A stretch of 64,000 bases of DNA from HLUCCA09 sp038745585. Its GTDB lineage: Bacteria > Pseudomonadota > Alphaproteobacteria > Rhodobacterales > Rhodobacteraceae. The notes under the pieces were generated by a model that searched no databases, was not told the DNA's origin, and saw only the letters and a list, made by a program, of their open reading frames with translations. Made by a program: the position numbers and the translations under genes. Positions 41,935-50,331 of the stretch are shown here, piece by piece; position 1 is the stretch's first letter; each line of letters begins with the position of its first letter. The DNA is taken from positions 52,836 through 116,835 of the forward strand of contig JBCDLH010000012.1 of the NCBI GenBank assembly GCA_038745585.1, in the 5' to 3' direction.

Positions 41935-43551
41935 CTATCGAACAATCTCCAACACCGCCGTATGCGCTCCGCGGTGAACCTCCCTCAGGCCCCAGCCAGA
42001 GCTGTCGAGCGCCGTAAGCATACGGTCCCGCGCCGTGTCGTTGATCGGGCAGAGCGGCACGACCACGAGCTCCGCCGAAGCCCCGCCTGGCATGCCGTCA
42101 TAGTACCACGGTGCCCCGCCGGGCAGTGCCGGAAACGGGCCAAAGAGCCAAAAGCTCTGAAACGTGTCGGCGACCAACAGCGGCCGCCCGGCAAACCCTG
42201 CGCCTTCGAGCTCCGCAGCGATCAACCGAAACATCGTGACCCCACCCGATCGAAGGTCGCAGGCCGGCAGGTCGGCGCCCCAGTCCGGCGCCGCCCGTTC
42301 CTCTTCGAACCCGGCATATGGCGCAAGATATTCGACCTTGTCGAGCCGGGGCTGTCCAAGGCGGAAGTCATCGTGACGCGCATCGAGCCGCAGGACGGGG
42401 CCCGACTGCATCACATCCGCTGTCGCCATGCGAACGGCGCTCATCGAGACGTTCATCACCCAGCCCAAGGAGATCGCAAACGCCGCCGCGGCGACGACGA
42501 GATACGCGTCGGCCCTCTCCGCTGGGCGCAGCGCCAGGAGCGCAAGCGCGATCACGGGCAACCACTGCGAATCGTTGCCGAAGTTTTGCCAGGTGATAAG
42601 GACGAGACCGGGCAACAGGGCCAGCATCACCACGCCCTCCGTCTCGTGCCCCGACTTACGCAGGACGAGGACGGCCGCAAGCCCACACAAGGTCCCTGCG
42701 ATATGCGCAGGCGAGACGAGAACATCCGTGAGGGACAGGGCCGGCGCGGAACGGGACTCGGACCCCGCAACCGCCAGAAGGTCGCCCAAGTAGCCCTGCC
42801 AAAAGGCGAGGCCACCGAGCGCCGTTACCGCCGCGAGGACGGCAAGCCCTGCGATCAGACCCCAAGCGAAGGTCGCTCCCTCCCGGCGGAGAACGAGCGC
42901 GACGAGAACGGCCGGCAAAAGCGCAACGCTGTAGGTGACCTTCGTCAGCGCCAACACGGCCAGCCCAACCCCGAGGATCGCGCCCTCGATCCGCGGCGCG
43001 GGCCCACGCGCGCTCGGCACCAGAACGAGCGCCACGATCAAAAATGCGACAGCCCAGGCCCAGCGGTTGTAATGCATCGAGATCGAGATCGCCGGGACCG
43101 TGCCGCCATGGACGTAGGCCAACACCATCGCCAGCGTCAGCGCTCCGAAGAGCGCGCCGAGCCATCCGGGCCCAAATCGCGACGTGGCGACCCACCAGAT
43201 CGCGGGCAAAAGCGCGAGCGCAAGAAAGACTTGCGACCAAATAAACGCCTGCCCGATCCCGAGCCCGAACGCCACGAGCCCCGCGATCGGCGCGACAGCC
43301 AGGATTCCGATCGGCGTCATGTAGTCGAGATGGGGCCACTGCCCTTCGGCCATCCGCAGAACCATCGCCGCAAGGTGGATCGCGTCGCCCTCATGCCGGG
43401 AGAGGACGAGCGCCCCTGGCACCAGCGTCAGCGCCGAAAGCCCCGCCCACACCGTAGCGAGCACCAGCGCCAGCCGGAGACCTGCAGGCATGGCCCGGCC
43501 CGCATCGCGCTTGTCCGAGCCACGCCCGGCGGAGATCTGCCCGAAACTCAT
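41935..43551 (-). CDS. Polytopic membrane protein, GT-C glycosyltransferase-like
   Basis: This 538-residue protein starts MSFGQISAGRGSDKRDAG after AGAGGGA. About ten TM helices fill residues 20-400. The first loop has LSRHEGDAIHLAAMVLRMAEGQWPHLDYMTPIG, an acidic motif followed by a P-H-x-D-Y segment that recalls GT-C (DUF2029/GT39-like) polyprenyl-dependent transferases. The C-terminal 140 residues are a soluble domain with DTFQSFWLFGPF and APWYYDGMPGG. Function unknown. It is divergent from the AAA protein and convergent with cpaA. Confidence 0.6.
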   Translation of the reverse strand: MSFGQISAGRGSDKRDAGRAMPAGLRLALVLATVWAGLSALTLVPGALVLSRHEGDAIHLAAMVLRMAEGQWPHLDYMTPIGILAVAPIAGLVAFGLGIGQAFIWSQVFLALALLPAIWWVATSRFGPGWLGALFGALTLAMVLAYVHGGTVPAISISMHYNRWAWAVAFLIVALVLVPSARGPAPRIEGAILGVGLAVLALTKVTYSVALLPAVLVALVLRREGATFAWGLIAGLAVLAAVTALGGLAFWQGYLGDLLAVAGSESRSAPALSLTDVLVSPAHIAGTLCGLAAVLVLRKSGHETEGVVMLALLPGLVLITWQNFGNDSQWLPVIALALLALRPAERADAYLVVAAAAFAISLGWVMNVSMSAVRMATADVMQSGPVLRLDARHDDFRLGQPRLDKVEYLAPYAGFEEERAAPDWGADLPACDLRSGGVTMFRLIAAELEGAGFAGRPLLVADTFQSFWLFGPFPALPGGAPWYYDGMPGGASAELVVVPLCPINDTARDRMLTALDSSGWGLREVHRGAHTAVLEIVR

Positions 43552-43686
43552 CGCCTCATCGTCCCTCTTTTGGCCACAAAGACGCGGCACCAACCGCATG
43601 CCAGACGCTGCCCGCCAGAGATGGCGCTTTTCGGGCAGCGGCAGCGCATTTGCATGGAATGGCAACGAGCGAGAGTGGACCGCCCG

Positions 43687-44997
43687 ATGAACATGAGTGT
43701 CAGCAACGTTATGTCGCCTCCCGCGCCGAAGCGGTTGGAGGAGATGAAGCTGCCGATCGTGATGATGCGCGACATCGTTCTGAAGACGATGTTTCGCAAA
43801 AATGTCGACGTCGTGACGGATCTGGCGCGCGCGATCTGCCTGCCTGTTCCCGTGACGCAAGAGCTCGTCGACATGGCGCGGGTGCAAAAGCTTCTCGAAG
43901 CGACGGGCACGCTCAACGCCAATTCGGGCAACGAGATGGCCTATCAGCTGACCGATGCGGGCAAGGCGCGCGCGCATGATGCCCTTGCGCAGTCAGAATA
44001 CTACGGCGCGATGCCCGTCCCGCTCGAAGTCTATTCCGAGCAGGTTAAACGCCAGTCGATCCGCAACATCCAAGTGACCCGTGACCAGCTTACGGGCGCG
44101 ATGGGCCACCTCATCTTGCCACCCGACCTCCTCGATCAGCTCGGCCCCGCGGTCAGTGCAGGCCGCTCGTGCCTCATGTACGGGCCGCCCGGCAACGGTA
44201 AGTCCTCGATCTCAAACGGGATTCGCGATGCACTCGGGGATAAGATCTACATCCCCCGCGCCATCGAATATGCCGGTCAGGTCATCACCGTCTACGACCC
44301 GATCGTGCACACCGCGGCCGAGGAGCAAGAGGACGACCCGAACTGCCTTCGCCGCACCGGCAACAAGTTCGACACCCGCTACGTCCGCTGCGAACGCCCC
44401 ACCGTGATCACCGGGGGTGAGCTGTCGCTTTCGATGCTCGATCTTGTCTACAACCCCACCGCACGGACCTACCAGGCGCCGTTGCAGCTCAAATCCACCG
44501 GCGGCGTCTTTATCGTCGACGACCTTGGCCGTCAGGCCGAGCCGCCCCAGGCCCTCGTCAACCGTTGGATTGTTCCCCTGGAAGAAAGCCGCGACATCCT
44601 CGCGCTGCAATCGGGGGAGAAGTTCGAGGTGCCGTTCGACACGCTCGTGATCTTCTCGACCAACTTTCACCCTAACGAGATCTTCGACCAAGCCGCCCTG
44701 CGCCGGATCTTCTTTAAGATCAAAATCGACGGGCCGGATCAGGAGAACTACCTCAAGATCTTTGCGATGGTGGCGAAAAAGAAGGGCGTGCCACTCGACC
44801 AGGACGCGCTTATCCACCTTCTGAAAGTCAAGTATCCGACGATCAACAACGTCTACGCGAACTATCAGCCGATCTTCCTGATCGACCAGATTCGTTCGAT
44901 CTGCGATTTTGAAGGCATCCCCTACCAGATGAACCCCGACCTGATCGACCGCGCTTGGGCGAACATGTTCGTCACGAAAGAAGAGATCATTCACTGA
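43687..44997 (+). CDS. AAA-type ATPase with N-terminal winged-helix-like domain
   Basis: This 436-residue protein starts MNMSVSNVMSPPAPKRLEE. Residues 20-110 look like a winged-helix domain (ARAICLPVPVTQELVDMARVQKLLEATG, then YQLTDAGKARAHDAL). The AAA part has Walker A GPPGNGKSS (about 164-172), a Walker-B-like GGVFIVDDLGRQ (about 275), a sensor-1 Asn in VIFSTNFHPNE and arginines in AALRRIFFKIKI. An open frame back to 41962 is a G+C artefact. It is conserved-looking but uncharacterised; proximity to tad may be functional. Confidence 0.7.
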   Translation: MNMSVSNVMSPPAPKRLEEMKLPIVMMRDIVLKTMFRKNVDVVTDLARAICLPVPVTQELVDMARVQKLLEATGTLNANSGNEMAYQLTDAGKARAHDALAQSEYYGAMPVPLEVYSEQVKRQSIRNIQVTRDQLTGAMGHLILPPDLLDQLGPAVSAGRSCLMYGPPGNGKSSISNGIRDALGDKIYIPRAIEYAGQVITVYDPIVHTAAEEQEDDPNCLRRTGNKFDTRYVRCERPTVITGGELSLSMLDLVYNPTARTYQAPLQLKSTGGVFIVDDLGRQAEPPQALVNRWIVPLEESRDILALQSGEKFEVPFDTLVIFSTNFHPNEIFDQAALRRIFFKIKIDGPDQENYLKIFAMVAKKKGVPLDQDALIHLLKVKYPTINNVYANYQPIFLIDQIRSICDFEGIPYQMNPDLIDRAWANMFVTKEEIIH

Positions 44998-45003
44998 GGG
45001 AGG

Positions 45004-45078
45004 GGCGGGCTAAACCCCGGCCTTCGCTTGCGAAATCGGGTCACGGGCCGACCCAAATAGGGCGGGGTTTACCCAGCC
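45004..45078. repeat. Branched palindromic element downstream of the AAA gene
   Basis: The outer stem pairs 45004-45022 with 45060-45078 (core TAAACCCCG with CGGGGTTTA; 16 of 19 positions pair). Two hairpins sit inside it: TTCGC-TT-GCGAA (45023-45034) and GGGTC-n7-GACCC (45038-45054). A related short palindrome, GGCGGGGTTCACCCCGCC, is at 63523-63540. It may terminate the AAA transcript or be a structured repeat. Confidence 0.6.
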
Positions 45079-45172
45079 GCGGGCTGCGACCACCGACTGA
45101 CGTGGCGCAGCCTGATCAGTGACAGCGTCTATGGCCCTAAGCCCAAAACTAAGTCCGCCGGTCCGCACCAAA

Positions 45173-45345
45173 GCGCGGAGCCGTGCCAGCGCCGTCCCGT
45201 GGGTTGGCGCTGCAACGGACGGGCTGTGCATTTAATCCCAGCCAAGTTCCTCCCCGATCTGAGCTAAGCGCTAACGGCAACAAAGCGCCATCCCGCCGGG
45301 ACGGGACGGCGCTGGCACGGCGGCCTATCGGCCTTGATTCCGTGC
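45173..45345 (+). repeat. Interspersed intergenic repeat, copy C
   Basis: This is the best-preserved copy, in the 431-bp gap 44998-45428. The left end GCCGTGCCAGCGCCGTCCCG is an exact inverted repeat of the right end CGGGACGGCGCTGGCACGGC. The core TTTAATCCCAGCCAAG, GAGCTAAGCGCTAACG and CAAAGCGCCATCCCG matches copies A and B. A frame running through it makes the helicase look 82 residues longer than it is. Confidence 0.9.
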
Positions 45346-45428
45346 TTAGGGCACGCAGCTCTGAAGCAAATCCCACCACAGACAACGCCACGAATTCGCC
45401 CCTTCGCCTCCCCGCCGCGCCCCGCTAC

Positions 45429-47855
45429 ATGCCCCCCATGGCCCCAACTCTCCCCGACCCCTTCCACGTCTGGTTCGCCTCCCGCGGCTGGCAGATCCAT
45501 CCGCACCAGCAAGACATGCTGGACCGCGCGGCCTCGCCTTGCCTTATGCTCGTCGCACCTACGGGCGGGGGGAAGACGCTCGCGGGCTTCCTCCCGACAC
45601 TGGCCGAGCTCGCAGACGGCGTGCATCAAGGCCTCCACACCCTCTACATCTCCCCGCTGAAAGCCCTCGCCGCCGACATCAAGCGCAACCTCCGCACGCC
45701 GGTCGAGGAGATGGGCCTGCCGATCCGCATCGAGGACCGCACCGGCGACACATCCTATACCGCCAAGCGCCGCCAACGCGCCGACCCGCCTCATATCCTG
45801 CTCACGACGCCCGAGAGCCTCGCACTGCTGACGTCCTACGAAGACGCGCCGCGGATCTTCGCCGGGCTCGAACGCGTGATCGTCGATGAGATCCATGCGC
45901 TGGCCGAAAGCAAACGCGGCGATCAGCTCATGCTGGCCCTCGCCCGCCTGTCGCACCTCAAGCCCGACCTGCGCCGCGTCGGGCTCTCGGCCACGGTGGA
46001 GGACCCGGCGCAGATCGGCCGCCTCCTTGCGCGGCACCCCGATCCGGTCGAAATCGTCCACGCCGATCCCGGCCCCGCGCCGCAAATCGCGATGCTGGAG
46101 ACCGACGCCCCGCCCCCCTGGGCCGGGGGCGGCGGGCGCTACGCCATTCCCGCCGTGCTCCGCGAGGTGGCTAAGCACAAGACAACGCTCATCTTTCACA
46201 ACACGCGCGCTCAGGCCGAGCTTTTCTTTCACAACCTTTGGCTTGCCAACGAGGCGGACCTGCCGATCGGCATTCACCACGGTTCGCTCAGCCGCGATGC
46301 GCGGGAAAGGGTCGAAGCGGCGATGGTTACGGGCGAGCTTCGCGGCGTCGTCTGCACCGGCTCGCTTGATCTCGGCATCGATTGGGGCGATGTCGACCTT
46401 GTAATTCAGGTCGGCGCACCGAAGAACGTCAAACGCCTCGTGCAGCGGATCGGCCGCGCCAATCACCGCTATAATGCGCCCTCAAAAGCGCTTCTCGTCC
46501 CCGCCAACCGCTTCGAGATCGTCGAGTGCCAGGCGGCGTTGCAGGCGGTGCAGGAGGGGACGCTCGACGGCGATCAGGTACTGACCGGGCCGCGCGACGT
46601 CCTATGCCAGCATATCCTGATCACGGCCTGCGCCGGGCCGTTCGACGCCGATACGCTCTATGCTGAAGTGTGCACCGCTGGCGCCTATGCCGGGCTCAGC
46701 CGCGCTGGCTTTGACGCGTGCCTCGACTTCTGCGCCACCGGCGGCTACGCGCTGCGGGCCTACGACAAGTGGCAACGCCTCGTGCAGCGCGCCGACGGCC
46801 TCTGGCAGCTCCGCGATCCACGCGCGGCGACCGCGATCCGCATGAATATCGGCACGATCATGGACACCGACACGCTGAAGGTGCGCTTAAAGAACCGTGT
46901 CGGGGGCCGCCCGCTCGGCGAAGTAGAAGAGGCGTTCGCCGCGACGCTGACGCCCGGCGATACGTTTCTTATCGGCGGTCAGATCGTCCGCTACGAGGGC
47001 CTGCGCGAGATGACGGTCGAGGTCACCCGTCGCGCCGACAAAGAGCCTAAGATCGCGACCTTCATGGGCACCAAGTTCGCCACCTCGACAAAGCTCACTG
47101 GCCGCATCATCGACATCCTCGCCCAGCCTGCTTGGCCCGATTTGCCGGCGCATACCGCAGACTGGCTCGCGCTCCAGCGCCAGGTGAGCCAGATGCCGCG
47201 CGCCGACCGGTTGCTGGTCGAAAGCTTTCCCCATGACGGTCGGCACCACGCGGTCGCCTATGGCTTTGCCGGGCGCAACGCGCAAGCGACCCTCGGCCTC
47301 ATTATGACCCAGCGGATGGAGCGGCTCGGCCTTGCGCCGCTGGGCTTTGTCGCCACGGACTACGCGACGCTCGTCTGGGGCCTCGAACCGCTCCAAGACG
47401 CGCAACCGGTCTTTGCGCCCGAGGTCTTGCAGGAAGGCTTTGAGACCTGGCTCGCGGGCAACGCCGTCATGAAGCGCACCTTCAAGGCCTCTGCGATCAT
47501 CGCGGGCCTGATCGAGCGGAATATCCCACAATCCCGGGCCAAGAAGTCGGGCCGGCAGGCGACGTTTTCTTCGGACATTCTCTACGACACGCTCCACAAA
47601 TACGACCCCGATCACTTGCTGATGCAGATCACGCGCGAGGAAGCGCTGCGCGGCTTGGTCGACTATGGGCGGCTTGAAGAGATGATGGGGCGTATTGGCG
47701 GGCGCATCGACCATGTGGTTCTTGACCGGGTCACCCCGCTCGCCGCCCCGCTCTTTCTCGAGCCTGGGCGGATCCCCATCGACGGCGAGGGGCGCGAACG
47801 GATGATCGCCGACGAGGCCGAACGGTTGATGGCGACGGCCGGCCTCAGCCTCTAA
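45429..47855 (+). CDS. Lhr-type DEXH helicase (ligase-associated DNA damage response family)
   Basis: This 808-residue protein starts at ATG 45429 (a second Met at 45438 is possible); upstream residues are repeat-encoded. SF2 motifs: APTGGGKTLAG (about 41-51), ISPLKALAADIKRNL, TTPESLALL, VDEIHAL (DEIH box, about 152), GLSATVEDP (about 183), TGSLDLGIDWGDVD and QRIGRANHR (about 338). The long C-terminal Lhr-core part follows. In many proteobacteria this helicase is linked to an ATP-dependent DNA ligase, an exonuclease and PdeM. Here only PdeM follows, after copy D of the repeat. Confidence 0.9.
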   Translation: MPPMAPTLPDPFHVWFASRGWQIHPHQQDMLDRAASPCLMLVAPTGGGKTLAGFLPTLAELADGVHQGLHTLYISPLKALAADIKRNLRTPVEEMGLPIRIEDRTGDTSYTAKRRQRADPPHILLTTPESLALLTSYEDAPRIFAGLERVIVDEIHALAESKRGDQLMLALARLSHLKPDLRRVGLSATVEDPAQIGRLLARHPDPVEIVHADPGPAPQIAMLETDAPPPWAGGGGRYAIPAVLREVAKHKTTLIFHNTRAQAELFFHNLWLANEADLPIGIHHGSLSRDARERVEAAMVTGELRGVVCTGSLDLGIDWGDVDLVIQVGAPKNVKRLVQRIGRANHRYNAPSKALLVPANRFEIVECQAALQAVQEGTLDGDQVLTGPRDVLCQHILITACAGPFDADTLYAEVCTAGAYAGLSRAGFDACLDFCATGGYALRAYDKWQRLVQRADGLWQLRDPRAATAIRMNIGTIMDTDTLKVRLKNRVGGRPLGEVEEAFAATLTPGDTFLIGGQIVRYEGLREMTVEVTRRADKEPKIATFMGTKFATSTKLTGRIIDILAQPAWPDLPAHTADWLALQRQVSQMPRADRLLVESFPHDGRHHAVAYGFAGRNAQATLGLIMTQRMERLGLAPLGFVATDYATLVWGLEPLQDAQPVFAPEVLQEGFETWLAGNAVMKRTFKASAIIAGLIERNIPQSRAKKSGRQATFSSDILYDTLHKYDPDHLLMQITREEALRGLVDYGRLEEMMGRIGGRIDHVVLDRVTPLAAPLFLEPGRIPIDGEGRERMIADEAERLMATAGLSL

Positions 47856-47891
47856 GCGTAGCGCACGTCCCCCGGAACTCCGCAGACCGGC

Positions 47892-48056
47892 TCGGAAGGA
47901 GCCCGAAGGGCGCCGAGCCAGCGCCGTCCCGTCCCCACGGGATGGCGCTTTGTCTTCGTTAGCGCATCGCTCAGATTGCGGAGGACCCTGGCTCGGATAA
48001 AGCGCACAGTCCATCCGTTGCTGCGCCCGCCCCCGGGACGGCGCCGTCTCGGCTTG
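47892..48056 (-). repeat. Interspersed intergenic repeat, copy D (inverted orientation)
   Basis: It fills the middle of the 353-bp gap between the helicase and pdeM (47856-48208). Read on the minus strand it matches copy C: GAGCCAGCGCCGTCCCG and GGGATGGCGCTTTG, GTTAGCGCATCGCTCAGAT, TGGCTCGGATAAA, ending GGGACGGCGCCGTCTCGGC. The outer arm has diverged. The remainder, 48057-48193, holds no recognised feature. Confidence 0.82.
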
Positions 48057-48208
48057 CACGTCCTTCCAACCGCGCGGTCCCTCGGCCGGACACGCATAAT
48101 GCCATCTAGAAAGACACTGGCACCCAAGGCGATTTGACACGGCCTCGACGCAGAACCACCAACCCAAAACACCTTGTTTGAGACACATTGCTCATGCATG
48201 AACGAAGC

Positions 48209-48922
48209 ATGAACGCTCAGCTCGGACACCAGATCATCTTCGGCGACACCCTGCTCCTTCTCCTGCCTGAACGGGCCGTGTGGTGGGAGGCCGAGCGGTG
48301 CCTCATCGTCAGCGACCTACATCTCGGAAAGGCCGAGCGCATGGCGCGGCGCGGCGGCGCGCTGGTCCCGCCATACGAGTCGCTGGAGACGATTTCGCGC
48401 CTGTCCGATCTCATCGGCCGTTGGGCGCCGGCCCACGTTCTTTGCCTCGGCGACAGCTTTGACGACAACGCCGCCGAGCGCGCGCTTGACCCGGCTGTGC
48501 TCGAAGCGCTGACGCAGCTGATGGCGGGGCGGCGCTGGACCTGGGTCCTCGGCAATCACGATCCCGGCCCGGTGGAACTCGGCGGATCTTGCACACGGGA
48601 GGTTCGGATTGGCGAGGTCGACTTTCGCCATATCGCCAAATCTGCGCCGGCCACGCTCGAAATCTCAGGCCATTATCACCCCAAGGCCAGTGTCCGCGGG
48701 GCGCGTCGCCCGGCTTTCGTGCTCGATGCGCAGCGCCTGATCATGCCTGCTTTCGGCACGTATACTGGCGGGCTCGACGTGTCGGATCCTGCGATTGCCG
48801 GGCTGATGGGGAGCGGCGCGCAAGCTATCCTGTCTGGCAAGACGATGGTGCCGATCCCTCTTGCGGCGTGTACCCAACCACCAGCGCCAAGCCCCGTCCG
48901 CTGGGCGCGAGGGCTTGGATGA
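48209..48922 (+). CDS. pdeM: PdeM-like metallophosphoesterase (ligase-associated DNA damage response endonuclease)
   Basis: This 237-residue protein starts at ATG 48209 (MNAQLGHQIIFGDT); in-frame starts at 48188 and 48194 cannot be excluded. Calcineurin-like metal-binding motifs are complete: SDLHLGK (about 36), GDSFDD (about 87), GNHD (about 119) and GHYHPK (about 153). PdeM is a dinuclear-metal nuclease/phosphodiesterase that occurs with the Lhr-type helicase. The preceding WWEAERCLIVSD block is typical. The stop is 10 bp before the GTG of the thioesterase gene, suggesting co-transcription. Confidence 0.88.
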   Translation: MNAQLGHQIIFGDTLLLLLPERAVWWEAERCLIVSDLHLGKAERMARRGGALVPPYESLETISRLSDLIGRWAPAHVLCLGDSFDDNAAERALDPAVLEALTQLMAGRRWTWVLGNHDPGPVELGGSCTREVRIGEVDFRHIAKSAPATLEISGHYHPKASVRGARRPAFVLDAQRLIMPAFGTYTGGLDVSDPAIAGLMGSGAQAILSGKTMVPIPLAACTQPPAPSPVRWARGLG

Positions 48923-48932
48923 GCGGGCGCGC

Positions 48933-49364
48933 GTGAGCGACAGGGCGACACCGTTCGCACCGCGACATACTGAATGGGAGCGCTGCGTCCGCGCGAGCTT
49001 TGCCAAACAGGCGCTCATGACGACCTTCGGCGCCGAGCTGCGCGCCCTCTCCCCCGGACATTGTCGCATCGCCGCGCCTGTCACGCCCGCCGTCACGCAG
49101 CAGCACGGCGTCGCCCATGCTGGGCTGACCTTTGCCATCGGGGACAGCGCCGCAGGCTATGCCGCGCTGACGCTGATGGAGCCGGAGCGCGAAGTTATGA
49201 CCGTAGAGATGAAGATCAACCTGCTTGCGCCAGGCGCCGGACCGGAGCTTGTCGCGACGGGCGAGGTCGTCCGCGCCGGGCGGCGCCTGATGGTCGTACG
49301 TGCAGAGGTCGCGAGTGCAAGCGGCACGGTCGCGCTCCTGCAAGGCACGATGATCCCAGTCTGA
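48933..49364 (+). CDS. PaaI-type hotdog thioesterase
   Basis: This 143-residue protein starts at GTG 48933; a shorter form beginning at the internal MTTFGAEL is possible. The hotdog-fold hallmark is QQHGVAHAGLTFAIGDSAAGYAALTL (about 54-79) followed by VEMKINLLAPGAG. Members hydrolyse acyl- or hydroxyphenylacetyl-CoA thioesters. It is downstream of pdeM on the same strand and convergent with folD, 56 bp apart. The substrate cannot be told. Confidence 0.85.
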   Translation: MSDRATPFAPRHTEWERCVRASFAKQALMTTFGAELRALSPGHCRIAAPVTPAVTQQHGVAHAGLTFAIGDSAAGYAALTLMEPEREVMTVEMKINLLAPGAGPELVATGEVVRAGRRLMVVRAEVASASGTVALLQGTMIPV

Positions 49365-49420
49365 AAGGGCGGAGCCTCCGGCGGGGATCTTTGACGGCCC
49401 AAAGAAGGGGAGCGCGGTCC

Positions 49421-50317
49421 TCAGGCGTTCAGTCCCTTGGGCTCGGGCAGGCCGTGGGCACGGGATGCAGCCGTGACGGTGTTGGCTAGGAGGCAGGCGA
49501 TGGTCATCGGGCCGACGCCGCCCGGTACCGGCGTGATGGCACCCGCGACCTTGGCCGCGCTTGCAAAATCGACATCGCCAACGAGGCAGGGCTTGCCGCC
49601 CTCGGGCGCCTCGATCCGATTGATGCCCACATCGATCACGGCGGCGCCCGGCTTGATCCAATCGCCCTGGACCATCTCGGGTCGGCCGACCGCGGCGACG
49701 AGAATGTCGGCGCGGCGGCAAGTCTCGGCCAGATCGGCAGTGCGGGAATGGGCGATGGTGACCGTACAGCTTTCGCGGAGGAGGAGTTGCGCCATCGGTT
49801 TTCCAACGATGTTCGAACGGCCCACGACCACCGCCTCCTTGCCCGAGAGCGACCCAAGGTGATCGCGCAGGAGCATGAGGCAGCCGAGCGGCGTGCAAGG
49901 CACCATCGCCACTTGCCCCGTCGCAAGCAGGCCAACATTCGATATGTGAAAGCCGTCGACGTCTTTGGCAGGGTCGATCGTGTTGATGACAAGGTCCGAA
50001 TTGAGGTGTCGAGGAAGCGGCAATTGCACAAGGATGCCATGCACTTCGACATCGCTGTTCAGCTTTTGGATGAGCGACAGGAGCTCAGCCTCTTCGGTCT
50101 GCGCCGACATTCGAAATTCGAAAGAGGCCATGCCCGCCTCCTTCGTCTGCTTTCCCTTGTTGCGCACATAGACCTGGCTGGCCGGGTCCTCTCCGACGAG
50201 GACCACGGCGAGGCCAGGGGTGATCCGATGATCTTCGCGGAGGCGGGTCACGTGCTCTTTGACCCGGGCGCGCAGAGTTGCGGCGAAGGCCTTTCCGTCG
50301 AGCAGCGTCGCGTTCAT
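49421..50317 (-). CDS. folD: Bifunctional methylene-THF dehydrogenase/methenyl-THF cyclohydrolase FolD
   Basis: This 298-residue protein is read from MNATLLDGK, which has GGGGGCGAG just upstream; an ATG 15 bases earlier overlaps the fhs stop. Active-site block YVRNKGKQTKEAGM (Tyr and Lys, about 50-63), QLPLPRHLN, and the NADP site VVVGRSNIVGKPMAQLL (about 160) are all present. It interconverts 5,10-methylene-THF and 10-formyl-THF. It is co-transcribed with fhs, forming a one-carbon module. Confidence 0.95.
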   Translation of the reverse strand: MNATLLDGKAFAATLRARVKEHVTRLREDHRITPGLAVVLVGEDPASQVYVRNKGKQTKEAGMASFEFRMSAQTEEAELLSLIQKLNSDVEVHGILVQLPLPRHLNSDLVINTIDPAKDVDGFHISNVGLLATGQVAMVPCTPLGCLMLLRDHLGSLSGKEAVVVGRSNIVGKPMAQLLLRESCTVTIAHSRTADLAETCRRADILVAAVGRPEMVQGDWIKPGAAVIDVGINRIEAPEGGKPCLVGDVDFASAAKVAGAITPVPGGVGPMTIACLLANTVTAASRAHGLPEPKGLNA

Positions 50318-50331
50318 CTCGCCCCCATCCA

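Noticed and set aside
41962..44997. A continuous 1011-codon frame on the plus strand
   Set aside because: Its first 575 codons are antisense to the GT-C-like membrane protein and read as Arg/Pro/His-rich noise. Only the part from 43687 has domain structure.
45183..45428. N-terminal extension of the helicase
   Set aside because: The extension is encoded by copy C of the interspersed repeat and has no family similarity.
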